From contig NZ_AMZB01000134.1 in assembly GCF_000313755.1 (NCBI RefSeq), forward strand, positions 151,850 through 215,849: a DNA stretch of 64,000 nucleotides, given 5' to 3'. Below the pieces are notes generated by a model. That model did no database searches. It saw only the letters and a program-made list of their open reading frames with translations, and was not told the origin of the DNA. The position numbers were made by a program, and so were the translations under genes. The stretch is from Pseudomonas nitroreducens TX1 (GTDB lineage Bacteria > Pseudomonadota > Gammaproteobacteria > Pseudomonadales > Pseudomonadaceae). Positions 29,594 through 42,292 of the stretch are shown here, piece by piece; positions within the stretch are counted from its first letter, which is position 1; every line of letters starts with the position of its first letter.

Positions 29594-29603
29594 GGACACG
29601 CTC

Positions 29604-30605
29604 ATGCTCGCGCGCAAAGGTCTTCTCGCCACCCTCCTGCTGGTCGCCGTCGCTGGTACCGCCCAGGCCGCCGACGAGGTGGTGGTCTATTCCTCGCGCA
29701 TCGACGAGCTGATCAAGCCGGTGTTCGACGCTTACACCCAGGCCACCGGGGTGAAGATCAAGTTCATCACCGACAAGGAAGCGCCGCTGATGGCGCGGAT
29801 CAAGGCCGAAGGCGCCAACACCCCGGCCGACCTGCTGCTCACCGTCGATGCCGGCAACCTCTGGCAGGCCGAGAAGATGGGCATCCTGCAGCCCTTCGAT
29901 TCTCCGACCCTGGATGCCAACATCCCGCCGCAGTACCGCTCCGGCACCGACAGCTGGACCGGCCTGTCGCTGCGCGCGCGCACCATCGCCTATTCGACCC
30001 AGCGGGTGAAGCCCGAGGAACTGTCGACCTACGAAGCGCTGGCCGATGCGAAGTGGGAAGGCCGCCTGTGCCTGCGCGCCGCGAAGAAGGTCTACAACCA
30101 GTCGCTGACCGCCACCCTGATCGAGACCCATGGCGCCGAAAAGACCGAGGAAATCCTCAAGGGCTGGGTGAACAACCTGGCGACCGACGTGTTCTCCGAC
30201 GACAACGCGCTGCTGCAGGCCATTGCCGCCGGCCAGTGCGACGTCGGCATCGTCAACACCTACTACTACGGCCGCATGCACAAGGACAATCCGCAGCTGC
30301 CGGTGAAGCTGTTCTGGCCGAACCAGGGCGACCGCGGCGTGCATGTCAACCTGTCGGGTATCGGCCTGACCAAGTACGCACCTCATCCGGAAGCGGCGAA
30401 GAAGCTGGTGGAGTGGATGACCGGTGCGGATGCTCAGGCGCTGTTCGCCGGCATCAACCAGGAATTCCCGGCCAACCCGAAGGTGGCGCCGTCCCAGGAA
30501 GTCGCGGCCTGGGGTGAATTCAAGGCCGATAGCATTCCGGTGGAAATCGCCGGCAAGCGCCAGGCCGAGGCGATCAAGCTGATGGATCGCGCCGGCTGGA
30601 ATTGA
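29604..30605 (+). CDS. Ferric-iron periplasmic binding protein (FbpA/HitA type)
   Basis: 333 residues with a Sec signal ([22 protein letters not shown], cleavage after residue 22) and mature start [22 protein letters not shown]. The tandem tyrosines in [10 protein letters not shown] are the known Fe3+ ligands of this family. It delivers ferric iron to the permease encoded downstream. The P. aeruginosa equivalent is PA5217. Regulation by Fur is suggested by the upstream palindrome. The permease gene is separated by a small gene on the other strand. Confidence 0.94.
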   Translation: MLARKGLLATLLLVAVAGTAQAADEVVVYSSRIDELIKPVFDAYTQATGVKIKFITDKEAPLMARIKAEGANTPADLLLTVDAGNLWQAEKMGILQPFDSPTLDANIPPQYRSGTDSWTGLSLRARTIAYSTQRVKPEELSTYEALADAKWEGRLCLRAAKKVYNQSLTATLIETHGAEKTEEILKGWVNNLATDVFSDDNALLQAIAAGQCDVGIVNTYYYGRMHKDNPQLPVKLFWPNQGDRGVHVNLSGIGLTKYAPHPEAAKKLVEWMTGADAQALFAGINQEFPANPKVAPSQEVAAWGEFKADSIPVEIAGKRQAEAIKLMDRAGWN

Positions 30606-30621
30606 TGAACGTGTCGCCGCC

Positions 30622-30960
30622 TCACTGGGTGGCGGCGTCGTCCTTGTGGTCGACGGAGAGCGCCTTGCCGTTCTCCGCCAGCAGGCAGATGAACTGGCCG
30701 TCGGACCGATCGCCGCGGCGCAGTTGGGCGGTTACCCGCTTGCTGGCGCGCTGCCCGTCCACTTCGCCGTCGTAGGCTTCTTCGCGGATGGACGTTGGTT
30801 CCACCCAGGTTTGCTGCCAGCGCTCCTGCAGTTGCGGGTTTTCGGCCAGCATATGCATGGCGAGATCCAGGCAGGACTCCATGGGTGTCTGGTCGTCGGC
30901 CAGTGCGAAACCGCTGAGTGGCAGTAGTAGCAGCCCGCAGAGCGCGCGAGGGGAGTACAT
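30622..30960 (-). CDS. Small exported protein of unknown function
   Basis: 112 residues beginning with a Sec signal (MYSPRALCGLLLLPLSGFALA, cleavage before DDQ). AAGGAA lies 7 bp upstream of this ATG; longer frames are not exported. The mature part has two cysteines (MESC and FICLL), possibly a disulfide, and is charged. It is inserted on the opposite strand between the iron binding protein and its permease, with its stop 17 bp after the binding-protein stop. No family recognised; a link to iron uptake is only positional. Confidence 0.75.
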   Translation of the reverse strand: MYSPRALCGLLLLPLSGFALADDQTPMESCLDLAMHMLAENPQLQERWQQTWVEPTSIREEAYDGEVDGQRASKRVTAQLRRGDRSDGQFICLLAENGKALSVDHKDDAATQ

Positions 30961-31136
30961 GGGCTTTTTCCTTGGCAGGGATGAATGGCAGAGTGGCCGA
31001 TTCGACCGCTGTACCTTGCGCTTTATCCCTATCGCGTGAAGATCGGGCGAATTTGATTTCAACAAGGGATAGTTCCGTTAGCCATGCGGCGACATTTCCC
31101 ACGAGCATTCCCTGGTTTTCTGGAAACACGCACTCC

Positions 31137-32756
31137 ATGCGCGCCAATCGCTGGTACCCCGTTACATTCGCCGTCGCTGCCCTCGTCCTGCTGCCCATCA
31201 GCGTCCTGCTGCTGAGCTGGGCGGAAATCGACCGCGAGATCTGGTCGCACCTGTGGGAAACCCAGATGACCAGGCTGTTGGGAAATACCCTGGTGCTGGT
31301 GGCGGGCGTGGGCGTCGGCGTGACCCTACTGGGTGTCAGCCTCGCCTGGCTTACCAGCCTCTGCGAGTTCCCCGGTCGACGCTGGCTGGACTGGGCGCTG
31401 ATGCTGCCCTTCGCGGTGCCGGCCTATGTGCTGGCGTTCGTCTTCGTCGGCCTGCTGGACTTCTCCGGCCCCGTGCAGACGCTGCTGCGCGAATGGTTCG
31501 GCAGCGGCCTGCGGCTGCCACGCGTGCGCTCCACCGGCGGCGTGATCACGGTGCTGGTCCTGGTCTTCTATCCGTACGTCTACCTGCTCGCGCGCACCGC
31601 CTTCCTGGCGCAGGGACGCGGTCTCATGGAAGCGGCGCGGGTGCTCGGGCTGTCGCCGCTAGCGGCTTTCTGGCGCGTTGCCCTGCCCATGGCTCGGCCG
31701 GCCATCGGCGCCGGGCTGGCGCTGGCGGTCATGGAGACACTGGCGGATTTCGGCACCGTCTCGGTGTTCAACTTCGATACCTTCACCACCGCCGTCTACA
31801 AGACCTGGTACGGCTTCTACAGCCTCTCCAGCGCCACTCAACTGGCCAGCCTGCTGCTGCTGTTCGTCATGCTGGTGCTGCTGGGCGAGCGCTACAGCCG
31901 CGGCCGCAGCGGGGTGCCCAACGAGCGCCCGCGCGGCGCTGCGCTATACCGGCTGCGCGGCTGGAAGGCATTCGCCGCCAGCGCCTGGTGCCTGCTGGTG
32001 TTCGCCTGCGCCTTCGTCATCCCTGTGCTGCAACTGCTGGTCTGGGTCTGGCAGAAGGGCCGCTTCGACCTCGACGAGCGCTACTGGGGCCTGATCCTGC
32101 ACAGCCTCTACCTTGGCGGCTTCGCGGCTGTGCTGACGGTGGCGGTGGCGCTGCTGCTGGCCTTCGCGCGGCGCCTGTCGCCCACGCCGGCGGTACGCTC
32201 GGCCGTGGGTATCTCCAACCTCGGCTATGCGCTACCCGGCTCGGTGCTGGCGGTGGCGATCATGCTGGCCTTCAGTTGGCTGGACAATCACGCGGTGATC
32301 CCGGTCTCCAGCGCCCTGGGCGGCGCCGGCAAGCCGCTGCTGCTGGGCAGCCTCGGGGCGTTGCTGGTGGCCTACCTGATCCGTTTCATGGCGGTGGCCT
32401 ACAACCCGCTGGAAGGCGCGCTGGCGAGGATTCGTCCGTCGCTGCCGGAAGCTTCCCGCAGCCTGGGTGTCGGCGGTGCCGGCCTGTTCTTCCGAGTCTA
32501 CCTGCCGTTGCTGCTGCCGGGTGCGCTGAGCGCTGCGCTGCTGGTTTTCGTCGATGTGCTCAAGGAGATGCCGGCGACCTTGCTGATGCGCCCGTTCGGC
32601 TGGGACACCCTGGCCGTGCGCGTCTTCGAGATGACCAGCGAAGGCGAATGGGCACGCGCCGCATTGCCGGCGCTGACGCTGGTGCTGGTGGGGCTGTTCC
32701 CGGTAATCGGCCTGATCCGTCGATCCGCGCGCCAGAGCGGTTCTTCGCGGCCCTGA
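31137..32756 (+). CDS. Ferric-iron ABC permease (FbpB/HitB type)
   Basis: 539-residue fused permease with two sets of about six helices, each with an EAA-type loop ([22 protein letters not shown] and [22 protein letters not shown]). The family carries two such domains in one chain. It should form the inner-membrane channel for the binding protein upstream. No ATPase gene (FbpC) lies nearby; it must be elsewhere or shared. The start at 31137 is chosen from family pattern; the ribosome site is weak (GGAAA). Confidence 0.93.
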   Translation: MRANRWYPVTFAVAALVLLPISVLLLSWAEIDREIWSHLWETQMTRLLGNTLVLVAGVGVGVTLLGVSLAWLTSLCEFPGRRWLDWALMLPFAVPAYVLAFVFVGLLDFSGPVQTLLREWFGSGLRLPRVRSTGGVITVLVLVFYPYVYLLARTAFLAQGRGLMEAARVLGLSPLAAFWRVALPMARPAIGAGLALAVMETLADFGTVSVFNFDTFTTAVYKTWYGFYSLSSATQLASLLLLFVMLVLLGERYSRGRSGVPNERPRGAALYRLRGWKAFAASAWCLLVFACAFVIPVLQLLVWVWQKGRFDLDERYWGLILHSLYLGGFAAVLTVAVALLLAFARRLSPTPAVRSAVGISNLGYALPGSVLAVAIMLAFSWLDNHAVIPVSSALGGAGKPLLLGSLGALLVAYLIRFMAVAYNPLEGALARIRPSLPEASRSLGVGGAGLFFRVYLPLLLPGALSAALLVFVDVLKEMPATLLMRPFGWDTLAVRVFEMTSEGEWARAALPALTLVLVGLFPVIGLIRRSARQSGSSRP

Positions 32757-32868
32757 GAATCGGCCGTCGGACAAGCTGTCCAGAGTCCTGTCATGCGACT
32801 ACAATGCGCGCGTTTCGTGCGGGCCGTACTCGCGCTCCGCACCCGCCTCGCCCGGAAGGAGAACACCC

Positions 32869-33951
32869 ATGGGACAGCGCACGCCGCTCTATGATTTGCA
32901 CGTCGCCCTCGGCGCCAAGATCGTCGACTTCGGCGGTTGGGACATGCCGTTGCACTACGGTTCGCAAGTCGAAGAGCACCACCAGGTACGCCGCGATTGC
33001 GGCGTGTTCGACGTTTCCCACATGACCGTGGTCGACGTCACCGGTCCGCAGGCCAAGGAATACCTGCAGCGACTCCTGGCCAACGATGTCGAACGACTGC
33101 AGGTTCCGGGCAAGGCGCTGTACAGCGGCATGCTCAACGAACGCGGCGGTGTCGTCGACGACCTGATCGTCTACCTCGGCGTATACGGCTACCGCGTGGT
33201 GGTCAATGCCTCCACCCGCGACAAGGACATGGCCTGGATGCAGGCCCACACCGAAGGCTTCGACGTCACCCTGACCGAGCGCGCGGACCTCGCGATGCTG
33301 GCCGTGCAGGGGCCGAACGCCCGCGAGAAGACCGCCGAACTGGTCACGCCTTCGCGCGCCGCACTGATCCGTGAACTCAAGCCCTTCCAGGGCAAGGCCG
33401 ACGGCGACTGGTTCATTGCCCGCACCGGCTATACCGGCGAGGACGGCCTGGAGATCATGCTGCCGGCCGTCGAGGCGCAAGGTTTCCTCAACGACCTGGT
33501 CGGCGCCGGCATCGCCCCCGCGGGCCTGGGCGCGCGCGATACCCTGCGCCTGGAAGCCGGGATGAACCTCTACGGCCAGGACATGGACGAGGACGTCACC
33601 CCGCTGGCCGCCAACATGGGTTGGACCATCGCCTGGGAGCCCGAAGGCCGCGACTTCATCGGCCGCGCGGCGCTGCAAGCGCAGAAAGCCGCCGGCGATG
33701 CGCCCAAGCTGGTCGGCCTGGTGCTGGAAGAGCGCGGCGTGCTGCGCGCCCACCAGGTGGTCCGCGTCGCCGGTGTCGGCGAAGGCGAGATCACCAGCGG
33801 CAGCTTCTCCCCGACGCTCGGCAAATCCATCGCCCTGGCCCGCGTGCCGGCGGCCACCGGCGACCGCGCCGAAGTGGAAATCCGTGGCAAGTGGTACCCG
33901 GTGCGCGTCGTTCAGCCGAATTTCGTGCGTCATGGCAAAGCCCTGATCTAA
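32869..33951 (+). CDS. gcvT: Glycine cleavage T protein (aminomethyltransferase)
   Basis: Transfers the methylene of glycine from lipoyl-GcvH to tetrahydrofolate, releasing ammonia. 360 residues. The start [28 protein letters not shown] is diagnostic, with the THF-site motif [19 protein letters not shown] precedes the ATG. First gene of gcvT-gcvH-gcvP, matching PA5215-PA5213 of P. aeruginosa. I do not see a glycine riboswitch in the short leader (32757-32868). Confidence 0.97.
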   Translation: MGQRTPLYDLHVALGAKIVDFGGWDMPLHYGSQVEEHHQVRRDCGVFDVSHMTVVDVTGPQAKEYLQRLLANDVERLQVPGKALYSGMLNERGGVVDDLIVYLGVYGYRVVVNASTRDKDMAWMQAHTEGFDVTLTERADLAMLAVQGPNAREKTAELVTPSRAALIRELKPFQGKADGDWFIARTGYTGEDGLEIMLPAVEAQGFLNDLVGAGIAPAGLGARDTLRLEAGMNLYGQDMDEDVTPLAANMGWTIAWEPEGRDFIGRAALQAQKAAGDAPKLVGLVLEERGVLRAHQVVRVAGVGEGEITSGSFSPTLGKSIALARVPAATGDRAEVEIRGKWYPVRVVQPNFVRHGKALI

Positions 33952-34018
33952 ATTGCATGATCTAACTTAGAAGAGGGCGGTACCGCCGCCCCTCGCCCAG
34001 TCCCCGAGGAACAACAAG

Positions 34019-34408
34019 ATGAGCAATATCCCCGCCGACCTGCGTTATGCCGCCAGCCACGAGTGGGCGCGCCTGGAAGCCGACGGTAGCGTGACCGTGG
34101 GCATCTCCGACCATGCCCAGGAGGCCCTGGGCGACGTGGTCTTCGTCGAACTGCCGGAGGTGGGCAAAACCCTCGCCGCCGGCCAGGAAGCCGGTGTGGT
34201 CGAGTCGGTGAAAGCCGCCTCGGACATCTACGCGCCGGTGGGCGGCGAAGTCATCGCCGTCAACGACGTGCTGGCCGATACCCCCGAAGAAGTGAACAAC
34301 GACCCGTACGGTTCCTGGTTCTTCAAGCTCAAGCCGAGCAACCCGGCCGAGCTGGACAAGCTCCTCGACGCCGCCGGCTACCGCGCTGCCAGCGACGCCG
34401 ACGCGTAA
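34019..34408 (+). CDS. gcvH: Glycine cleavage H protein
   Basis: 129-residue lipoyl carrier of the glycine cleavage complex. The lipoylation lysine is K65 in [19 protein letters not shown]. It is 67 bp after gcvT with a GAGGA ribosome site. A terminator-like hairpin follows before gcvP. Confidence 0.97.
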   Translation: MSNIPADLRYAASHEWARLEADGSVTVGISDHAQEALGDVVFVELPEVGKTLAAGQEAGVVESVKAASDIYAPVGGEVIAVNDVLADTPEEVNNDPYGSWFFKLKPSNPAELDKLLDAAGYRAASDADA

Positions 34409-34423
34409 GACACTGCTGTACAC

Positions 34424-34456
34424 ACAGGCCTCGACTCGTCGGGGCCTGTTCTTTTT
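34424..34456 (+). terminator. Terminator-like hairpin between gcvH and gcvP
   Basis: acaggcc (34424-34430) pairs with ggcctgt (34443-34449), followed by tcttttt. Position inside the operon suggests partial termination, lowering gcvP relative to gcvTH, or a separate gcvP promoter. Confidence 0.65.
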
Positions 34457-34494
34457 ACGGACCGATAACGGACCGACTTTTCGAGACCGTGGCC

Positions 34495-37371
<2,877 letters not shown>

Positions 37372-37401
37372 GCTGGGCGTTGAAGTGAATGCGCTGAACT
37401 G

Positions 37402-37425
37402 AAAAGCCGCCTTCGGGCGGCTTTT
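37402..37425 (+). terminator. Intrinsic terminator of gcvP
   Basis: aaaagccgcc-ttcg-ggcggctttt followed by T, with the stable UUCG tetraloop; starts 30 bp after the stop codon. Confidence 0.9.
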
Positions 37426-37440
37426 TCATTGGAGCTCTTC

Positions 37441-37518
37441 GTAGGCGCGAGCTTGCTCGCGAAGGGATTCTCCGGCGGTGCCGGCGCTGGGCGGGTTCGC
37501 GAGCAAGCTCGCTCCTAC
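37441..37518. repeat. REPIN-like pair
   Basis: Inverted REP palindromes at 37441-37463 (with gtaggcgc in place of gtaggagc) and 37495-37518. It occupies part of the 320-bp gap after gcvP. Confidence 0.9.
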
Positions 37519-37544
37519 AGGGAAACCCCATTAACCGGCTGCCC

Positions 37545-37620
37545 ATCGCGGACAGAGTCCGCTCCTACAGGGGCGTGCTCAATGCGCCGGCGGCGTAGGA
37601 GCGGATTTCATCCGCGATCG
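37545..37620. repeat. GGATTTCATCC-type REP variant pair
   Basis: atcgcggacagagtccgctcc (37545-37565) and gtaggagcggatttcatccg (37595-37614) form an inverted pair of the second REP type, immediately after a main-type pair. The remaining sequence to 37691 holds nothing else recognisable. Confidence 0.8.
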
Positions 37621-37691
37621 GCTTCACCGCGCGGCGCAGCCGGAGCAGTTCGCGGACCCGCGGCGCGCGCCACGGGCCACGCCGGTGGGTA

Positions 37692-38018
37692 TCACTGGGC
37701 GGGTGCGTCATCGGGGCGGGTCAGGATGGCGTTGGCCAGCTCCATGTCGCTGCGGTCCTGCAGGGCAGCATCGTCGCTGCGCAGGCGGGTGAGTGCGGCT
37801 TCCAGGTAGGGGCCGCGGATCGCGCCGTCACTGGCGACGAAGGCGCTCGCGTCGTCCTGGGCGGCGACGATCAGCTTATCGTGCTTGAACGTCAGGTAGG
37901 TCGACGCTGTGGTGGCGCCAGACGAGATCACGTCACGCCAGAAGTCGCCGTCGGCCATGGCCGAGGCGGCGGGCAGGGCAATCAGGGCAAAGGCAGTGGC
38001 CAGTTTCGCGGTACGCAT
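37692..38018 (-). CDS. DUF2388 exported protein (copy 1)
   Basis: 108 residues: Sec signal (MRTAKLATAFALIALPAASAMA) then the family core DFWRDVISSGATTASTYLTF ... AAQDDASAFVASDGAIRGPYLEAAL. DUF2388 is a small Pseudomonas-centred family of unknown function. The start is the ATG just before the signal peptide. It lies 111 bp from a paralogue on the same strand; the shared core shows a tandem duplication. Confidence 0.9.
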   Translation of the reverse strand: MRTAKLATAFALIALPAASAMADGDFWRDVISSGATTASTYLTFKHDKLIVAAQDDASAFVASDGAIRGPYLEAALTRLRSDDAALQDRSDMELANAILTRPDDAPAQ

Positions 38019-38129
38019 CGGGTACACCTTTCTGAAGGTCCGTGTACAGGTGAGAGGCGCTGCGGCTGGCGGGAGTTCCGCAATTTTACAGACGCGGTGC
38101 GCGAGCGGTCGCCCACGCACCGCTTGGGG

Positions 38130-38447
38130 TCAACGCTGGGCGGCGAGGATGGCCGAGGCCAGCTCGGCGTCGCTGGCGTGCGCAAGGCTCGGGTCGGCGC
38201 TGCGCATCTGTTGCAGTGTGGCTTCCAGATAGGGACCGCGAATGGCGCCGTCGGTGGCGATGAAGCTGGCGGCATCGTCCTGGGCCGGGCCGATCAGCTT
38301 GTGATCGTCCCGGCTGGTCAGGTAGCTCGAGGCGGTGGTGGCGCCGGAGGTCAGGACGCCGCGCCAGAAGTCACGGTCTTCGGCCATGGCAGAGGCGAGG
38401 GGGAGCAGGGTGAGGGCTACGACTACGGAAGCAGAACGGCGACGCAT
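38130..38447 (-). CDS. DUF2388 exported protein (copy 2)
   Basis: 105 residues: signal MRRRSASVVVALTLLPLASAMA and core DFWRGVLTSGATTASSYLTS ... PAQDDAASFIATDGAIRGPYLEATL. AAGGA lies 7 bp upstream of the ATG. The two copies keep the same positions of core motifs but differ at many residues, so the duplication is not very recent. No cysteines or obvious catalytic residues. Confidence 0.9.
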   Translation of the reverse strand: MRRRSASVVVALTLLPLASAMAEDRDFWRGVLTSGATTASSYLTSRDDHKLIGPAQDDAASFIATDGAIRGPYLEATLQQMRSADPSLAHASDAELASAILAAQR

Positions 38448-38521
38448 GATGGATCCTTGAGTGATTTTGCGCCTCTCAGAGCGTCGGAAAATGCCGCGGT
38501 TCCATCCCGTCGTCGGAAATG

Positions 38522-40903
38522 TCACTCACGCTTTAGCGACGGATCGTCCGGATTCTGCTGCTCCAGCTCCGCCGTGAACTGCTGCACCTTCTGGAACTGC
38601 CCGGATTCGCGCAGGTAATCGATCAGTACCAGGCGCGCCGCGCGGTTGGCGGGGTGCTTCTGCAGCAGCGCCTCCAGTTCGTGGCAGGCGCCGTCGACGT
38701 CGCCACCGTCGTGCAGGGCGATCGCCAGTACGTAGCGGAACTGGTCGTCCTCCGGGGCAAGCCGGACGGCTTCGCGAAGCTCCTTCAGCGCCTGCGCGGG
38801 CTGGCCCTGGCGCACCAGAGCCAGCCCGTAGACGTGGTGCAGCAGACCCGAAGCGGGTTGCCGACGCAGACTGTCGCTGAGCAACTGGCGTGCGTCGGCG
38901 TCGCGGCCGTTGGCTTCCAGCCATTGGAACAGCGCGACACGGGCGGGGAGGTAGTCGTCGTTGCGCGCCAGTGCCGCGCGCAGGGCAGGCTCCACCTGCT
39001 CCGGCCGGCCGGTGCGCTCGTAGAGCAGGGCGAGGTTGAAGTGGGCCTCAGCGCGCTCGGCGAGGTCCTTCTGGATCGTTTCGTACTCCCCAAGACCCTT
39101 GCTCAGCTCGGGCTGGATGGCGGCCAGCAGCTGCGGGGGCAGTTGCGCCAGTTGCCAGGCGGCGGCGCTGCGCACGGCGCGGATCGGATCGCCGAGCAGC
39201 GGCGCGAGCAACGGCAGCTGTTGCTGCGGTGCAGCCAGCGCGGACAGGGCCTGGATGGCGCTGTGTCGCACCAGCGGATCGGCATCCTTCAGAGCCAGTG
39301 TGGCCAGCTCCGCTGAGCGTGGGCTGGGGTAGCTGGGCAGCTCGGCAAGGAGGGTGGCGCGGCGGATCGCCGGAAGGTTCGCGTCGGCCAGCAGCAGGTG
39401 CAGCGCGCGGGAAGCGCCGGGCTTGCCGTTGCGCGCTTTCCACAGGGTGTCGTCGTAGCGCGGCGCCGGGTTGCTGGAGGCGTTGGGCTTGGCCGGCAAC
39501 TCGCTGGCGAACCATTCGCGGAACCTCGCGCCCAACTGCTTGGCCGGCATGTCGCGGTGGCAGGCCTGGCAGGCATCCGGGGTGCCAATGCGGCGGGCAT
39601 GGACGGGGTCGGGCAGGGTGAAGCCGTGGTCGTGACGGTAGTCGTTGACCCTGTAGTAGCGTCCCGGCATGTGGCACGAGGTGCACTGCGCACCGGGCGT
39701 GCCGGGTGGGTGATGGGTGTGCTCGGGCGAGTCGTAGTTCTTCGCCTGCAGGCCTTTGCCGTCGATCTGCGGGCGCACCGGCTTGGCGGAGGTGTTGTGG
39801 CATTGCAGGCAGACGCCGTTGCCCGGCGCCTTCAGCTCGCCGCTGTGGGGGTTGTGGCAGTCGGTGCACTGCACGCCCTTGGCGAACATCTTGCTCTGGG
39901 TGAAGGCGCCCCACTCGAAGACCTCGCCCTTGATCTTGCCGTCGATCTCGTAGAGCTCGCGGGTCAGGGCGCTGGGCAAGTAGTCGTCCATGAAGCGGTG
40001 CTGGTTCTGGTAGCCGTCGGCCAGCGGCGTGCGGCGGGCGTGGCAGCGTGCGCAGGTCTCGACGACGGTGCTCTGGCTGGCGTTCTGCAGCGGTACCTCG
40101 AAGCCCTTGGCGGCGTTGCGGTCGGGCTTGTGCGCCCACTCCAGATGCTTCGACGCCGGCCCGTGACAGGCCTGGCAGCCGACGCCGAGGCTGTTCCAGT
40201 GGCTGGCGAAGCTGTCGGTCTTCGCGTCGTAATTGCGCTTGAAGCCGGTGGTGTGGCACTCGATGCACATGAAGTTGGCGTTCTGTGCGGGCCGGGTCCA
40301 GTGCAGTTCGTCCTTGAAGTCGATGCGCTGGCCGGGCATCAACTGGAACCACTGGTGCTTGCGGCTATCCCAGGCGACGCCGAGGGCCTGCAGGCGGCCG
40401 CCGGGATACTCGAGCAGGTATTGCTGCAGCGGTTCGAAACCGAAGGTGTAGGCCACCTTGAAGTCCGCCGGTTTGCCGTCGGCGCCGGGGGTGTTGACCC
40501 AGTACTCGCCGTCCTTGCGGAAGAAGCGGCTGGTCTCGGTTTCACCCTTGAAGGTGACGTTTTCGAAGTCGCCCAGCACATTGCCCTCGGTGGCTGGCCT
40601 CATCGCCTGCTGGTGATGGGAACCTTGCCAATCCTTGAGCTGCGTCTGGTGACAGCCGCTGCAGGTGGATTCATCGACCAGCTGCGCAGGTTGTGCTGCC
40701 GGCGCCGAAGGCTTAGGGGCGGTGACCGGGATCGGTGGATGGCCGCTGGGCAGTTGCACGCCGCCGTCCTGTTCGACCCAGATCCACACCGCGATGATTG
40801 CCAGCAATAGCCCGGCGACGGCCGCAAGCCACGCACGACGCAGGCCGGTCGGTCGAGCGGCGGCGGAGGGGCGAGGCTTCCGGGGCTTGGCGGGCATGGA
40901 CAT
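38522..40903 (-). CDS. Membrane-anchored octaheme cytochrome c with HEAT/TPR-like repeats
   Basis: 793 residues. An N-terminal transmembrane anchor (about 24-42) is followed by eight CxxCH haem-c sites: CSGCH (81-85), CIECH, CQACH, CARCH, CTDCH, CLQCH, CTSCH and CQACH, all in the first 460 or so residues. From about 480 on the protein has helical repeats of HEAT type (DPLVRHSAIQALSALA) and then TPR type (AEAHFNLALLYERTGRPEQVEPALRAAL). The haem part resembles cytochrome c554/NrfA-like multihaem proteins. It lies 108 bp downstream of the triheme cytochrome of the dehydrogenase set on the same strand, so it may take its electrons, or serve another periplasmic redox step. Confidence 0.88.
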   Translation of the reverse strand: MSMPAKPRKPRPSAAARPTGLRRAWLAAVAGLLLAIIAVWIWVEQDGGVQLPSGHPPIPVTAPKPSAPAAQPAQLVDESTCSGCHQTQLKDWQGSHHQQAMRPATEGNVLGDFENVTFKGETETSRFFRKDGEYWVNTPGADGKPADFKVAYTFGFEPLQQYLLEYPGGRLQALGVAWDSRKHQWFQLMPGQRIDFKDELHWTRPAQNANFMCIECHTTGFKRNYDAKTDSFASHWNSLGVGCQACHGPASKHLEWAHKPDRNAAKGFEVPLQNASQSTVVETCARCHARRTPLADGYQNQHRFMDDYLPSALTRELYEIDGKIKGEVFEWGAFTQSKMFAKGVQCTDCHNPHSGELKAPGNGVCLQCHNTSAKPVRPQIDGKGLQAKNYDSPEHTHHPPGTPGAQCTSCHMPGRYYRVNDYRHDHGFTLPDPVHARRIGTPDACQACHRDMPAKQLGARFREWFASELPAKPNASSNPAPRYDDTLWKARNGKPGASRALHLLLADANLPAIRRATLLAELPSYPSPRSAELATLALKDADPLVRHSAIQALSALAAPQQQLPLLAPLLGDPIRAVRSAAAWQLAQLPPQLLAAIQPELSKGLGEYETIQKDLAERAEAHFNLALLYERTGRPEQVEPALRAALARNDDYLPARVALFQWLEANGRDADARQLLSDSLRRQPASGLLHHVYGLALVRQGQPAQALKELREAVRLAPEDDQFRYVLAIALHDGGDVDGACHELEALLQKHPANRAARLVLIDYLRESGQFQKVQQFTAELEQQNPDDPSLKRE

Positions 40904-41011
40904 CCGTTGTGCGGCGACTCCGTGGGTAACGGAGCTTCCGCGAGCAGGCGAAGGCTGTCAACGCGGACCTTCCGCCTCCTCGTAGACGGAGGGCCCGCTG
41001 CCGGGCCAGGG

Positions 41012-42292
41012 CTAGGGTTGGCGAATCTCCGCGACCCTTGCGCTGTCGATCTTCACTTCGGGATTGCCGAACTGCGCGGTGAGGTAGTTCACCAGGGTGG
41101 CGATCTGTTCGTCGTTGAGTGTGCCGGCGAAGCCGGGCATGAACACGTCTTCGTTGCCCACCTTGCGGTGCACCCCGCCGAGTACCACCTGTACCAGGTT
41201 GTCCGGCTGCAGGGCGCCGACGGCGCTGTTCTTCAGCAGCATCGGGTAGTAGCCATCCTTCACCCCTTCGCCGCTCCATGAATGGCAGCTGGCGCAATTA
41301 CCCAGGTAGAGACGCGCGCCGTCGTCTTTCTTTTGCGCCGCGAAGTCCTGGCCGCGCAGGGTGACCACGTCCTCCGCTGGCTGGCCCCAGGCAAAGCGTG
41401 CCTTGCGTTCGCCATCGCTGACCTCCGGGACACTGCGCAGGTAGCTGGCGATGGCCTGGAGGTCGGCGTCGGTCATGTACTGGAAGCTGTGTTCCACCGC
41501 TTCCGCCATGGGCCCGGCGGCCTGTGCCTTGCCCGGTACGCGGCCGGTCTTGAGGTACTGGACGATCTCCGCGTCGCTCCAGCCGCCGATGCCGCTGTGG
41601 GTGTCGGGTGTGATGTTGAAGGCGTACCAGCCGCCCAGCGCGGCGCCGGCGAGGAAGCCGGTGCCTCGCTCGTCCGTGGCCTTTTCCTGGAACGCCATGC
41701 CGCGTGGGGTGTGGCAGGAGCCGCAGTGGGCCAGGCCCTGGGCGAGGTAGGCGCCACGGTTCCAGGCCGGACTCTGTTTCGGGTTCGGCTGGTACACCGA
41801 GTCGTCGTGGAACAGCAGGTTCCAGATCGCCAGCGGCCAGCGCATGTCCAGCGGCCAGGCAATGTCGGAATCCTGGTTGGGTTGTGCCACGGCTTGCACG
41901 CCGCCTTCGAGGAACCAGGCGTAGAGCGCCTTCATGTCCTCGTCGTTGATTTTCGCGTAGGCGGTGTAGGGCATGGCCGGGTATAGCCGGGTGCCGCCCT
42001 TGGCTACGCCTTCGCGCACGGCGCGGGCGAAGTCGTCGTAGCTGTAGCTGCCAATGCCGGTCTTCGGATCGGGCGTGATGTTGGTGGAGTACACCGCGCC
42101 CAGCGGCGTGGCCAGTGGCAGGCCGCCGGCGAAGGGCTTGCCGCCCGGCGCGGTGTGGCAGGCCGCGCAGTCGCCCGCGCGGGCCAGGTATTCGCCGCGT
42201 TGCAGCAGCTCCGCCGGCGCCGGGTCCAGCGCCTTGGCGGCGTGGGAGGCCAGCGGCGCGGCCAGCAGGGCGAGCAGCAGGAATCGTTTCAT
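41012..42292 (-). CDS. Triheme cytochrome c subunit of membrane-bound dehydrogenase
   Basis: 426 residues with Sec signal (MKRFLLLALLAAPLASHA) and three haem-c sites: CAACH at 42-46, CGSCH in the middle and CASCH in the C-terminal third. Length and haem count match the cytochrome subunits of gluconate, glucose (FAD-type) and sorbitol dehydrogenases, which pass electrons to ubiquinone. The start overlaps the stop of the FAD subunit (ATGA), so the two are translated together. Confidence 0.93.
   Translation of the reverse strand: MKRFLLLALLAAPLASHAAKALDPAPAELLQRGEYLARAGDCAACHTAPGGKPFAGGLPLATPLGAVYSTNITPDPKTGIGSYSYDDFARAVREGVAKGGTRLYPAMPYTAYAKINDEDMKALYAWFLEGGVQAVAQPNQDSDIAWPLDMRWPLAIWNLLFHDDSVYQPNPKQSPAWNRGAYLAQGLAHCGSCHTPRGMAFQEKATDERGTGFLAGAALGGWYAFNITPDTHSGIGGWSDAEIVQYLKTGRVPGKAQAAGPMAEAVEHSFQYMTDADLQAIASYLRSVPEVSDGERKARFAWGQPAEDVVTLRGQDFAAQKKDDGARLYLGNCASCHSWSGEGVKDGYYPMLLKNSAVGALQPDNLVQVVLGGVHRKVGNEDVFMPGFAGTLNDEQIATLVNYLTAQFGNPEVKIDSARVAEIRQP

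Noticed and set aside
32757..32868. Glycine riboswitch before gcvT
   Set aside because: The leader is too short and shows none of the conserved aptamer segments; only a weak TACAAT -10 like site at 32800 is seen.
37545..37620. CRISPR-like or tandem repeat array after gcvP
   Set aside because: Repeats are palindromic REP units in inverted pairs, not regularly spaced direct repeats.
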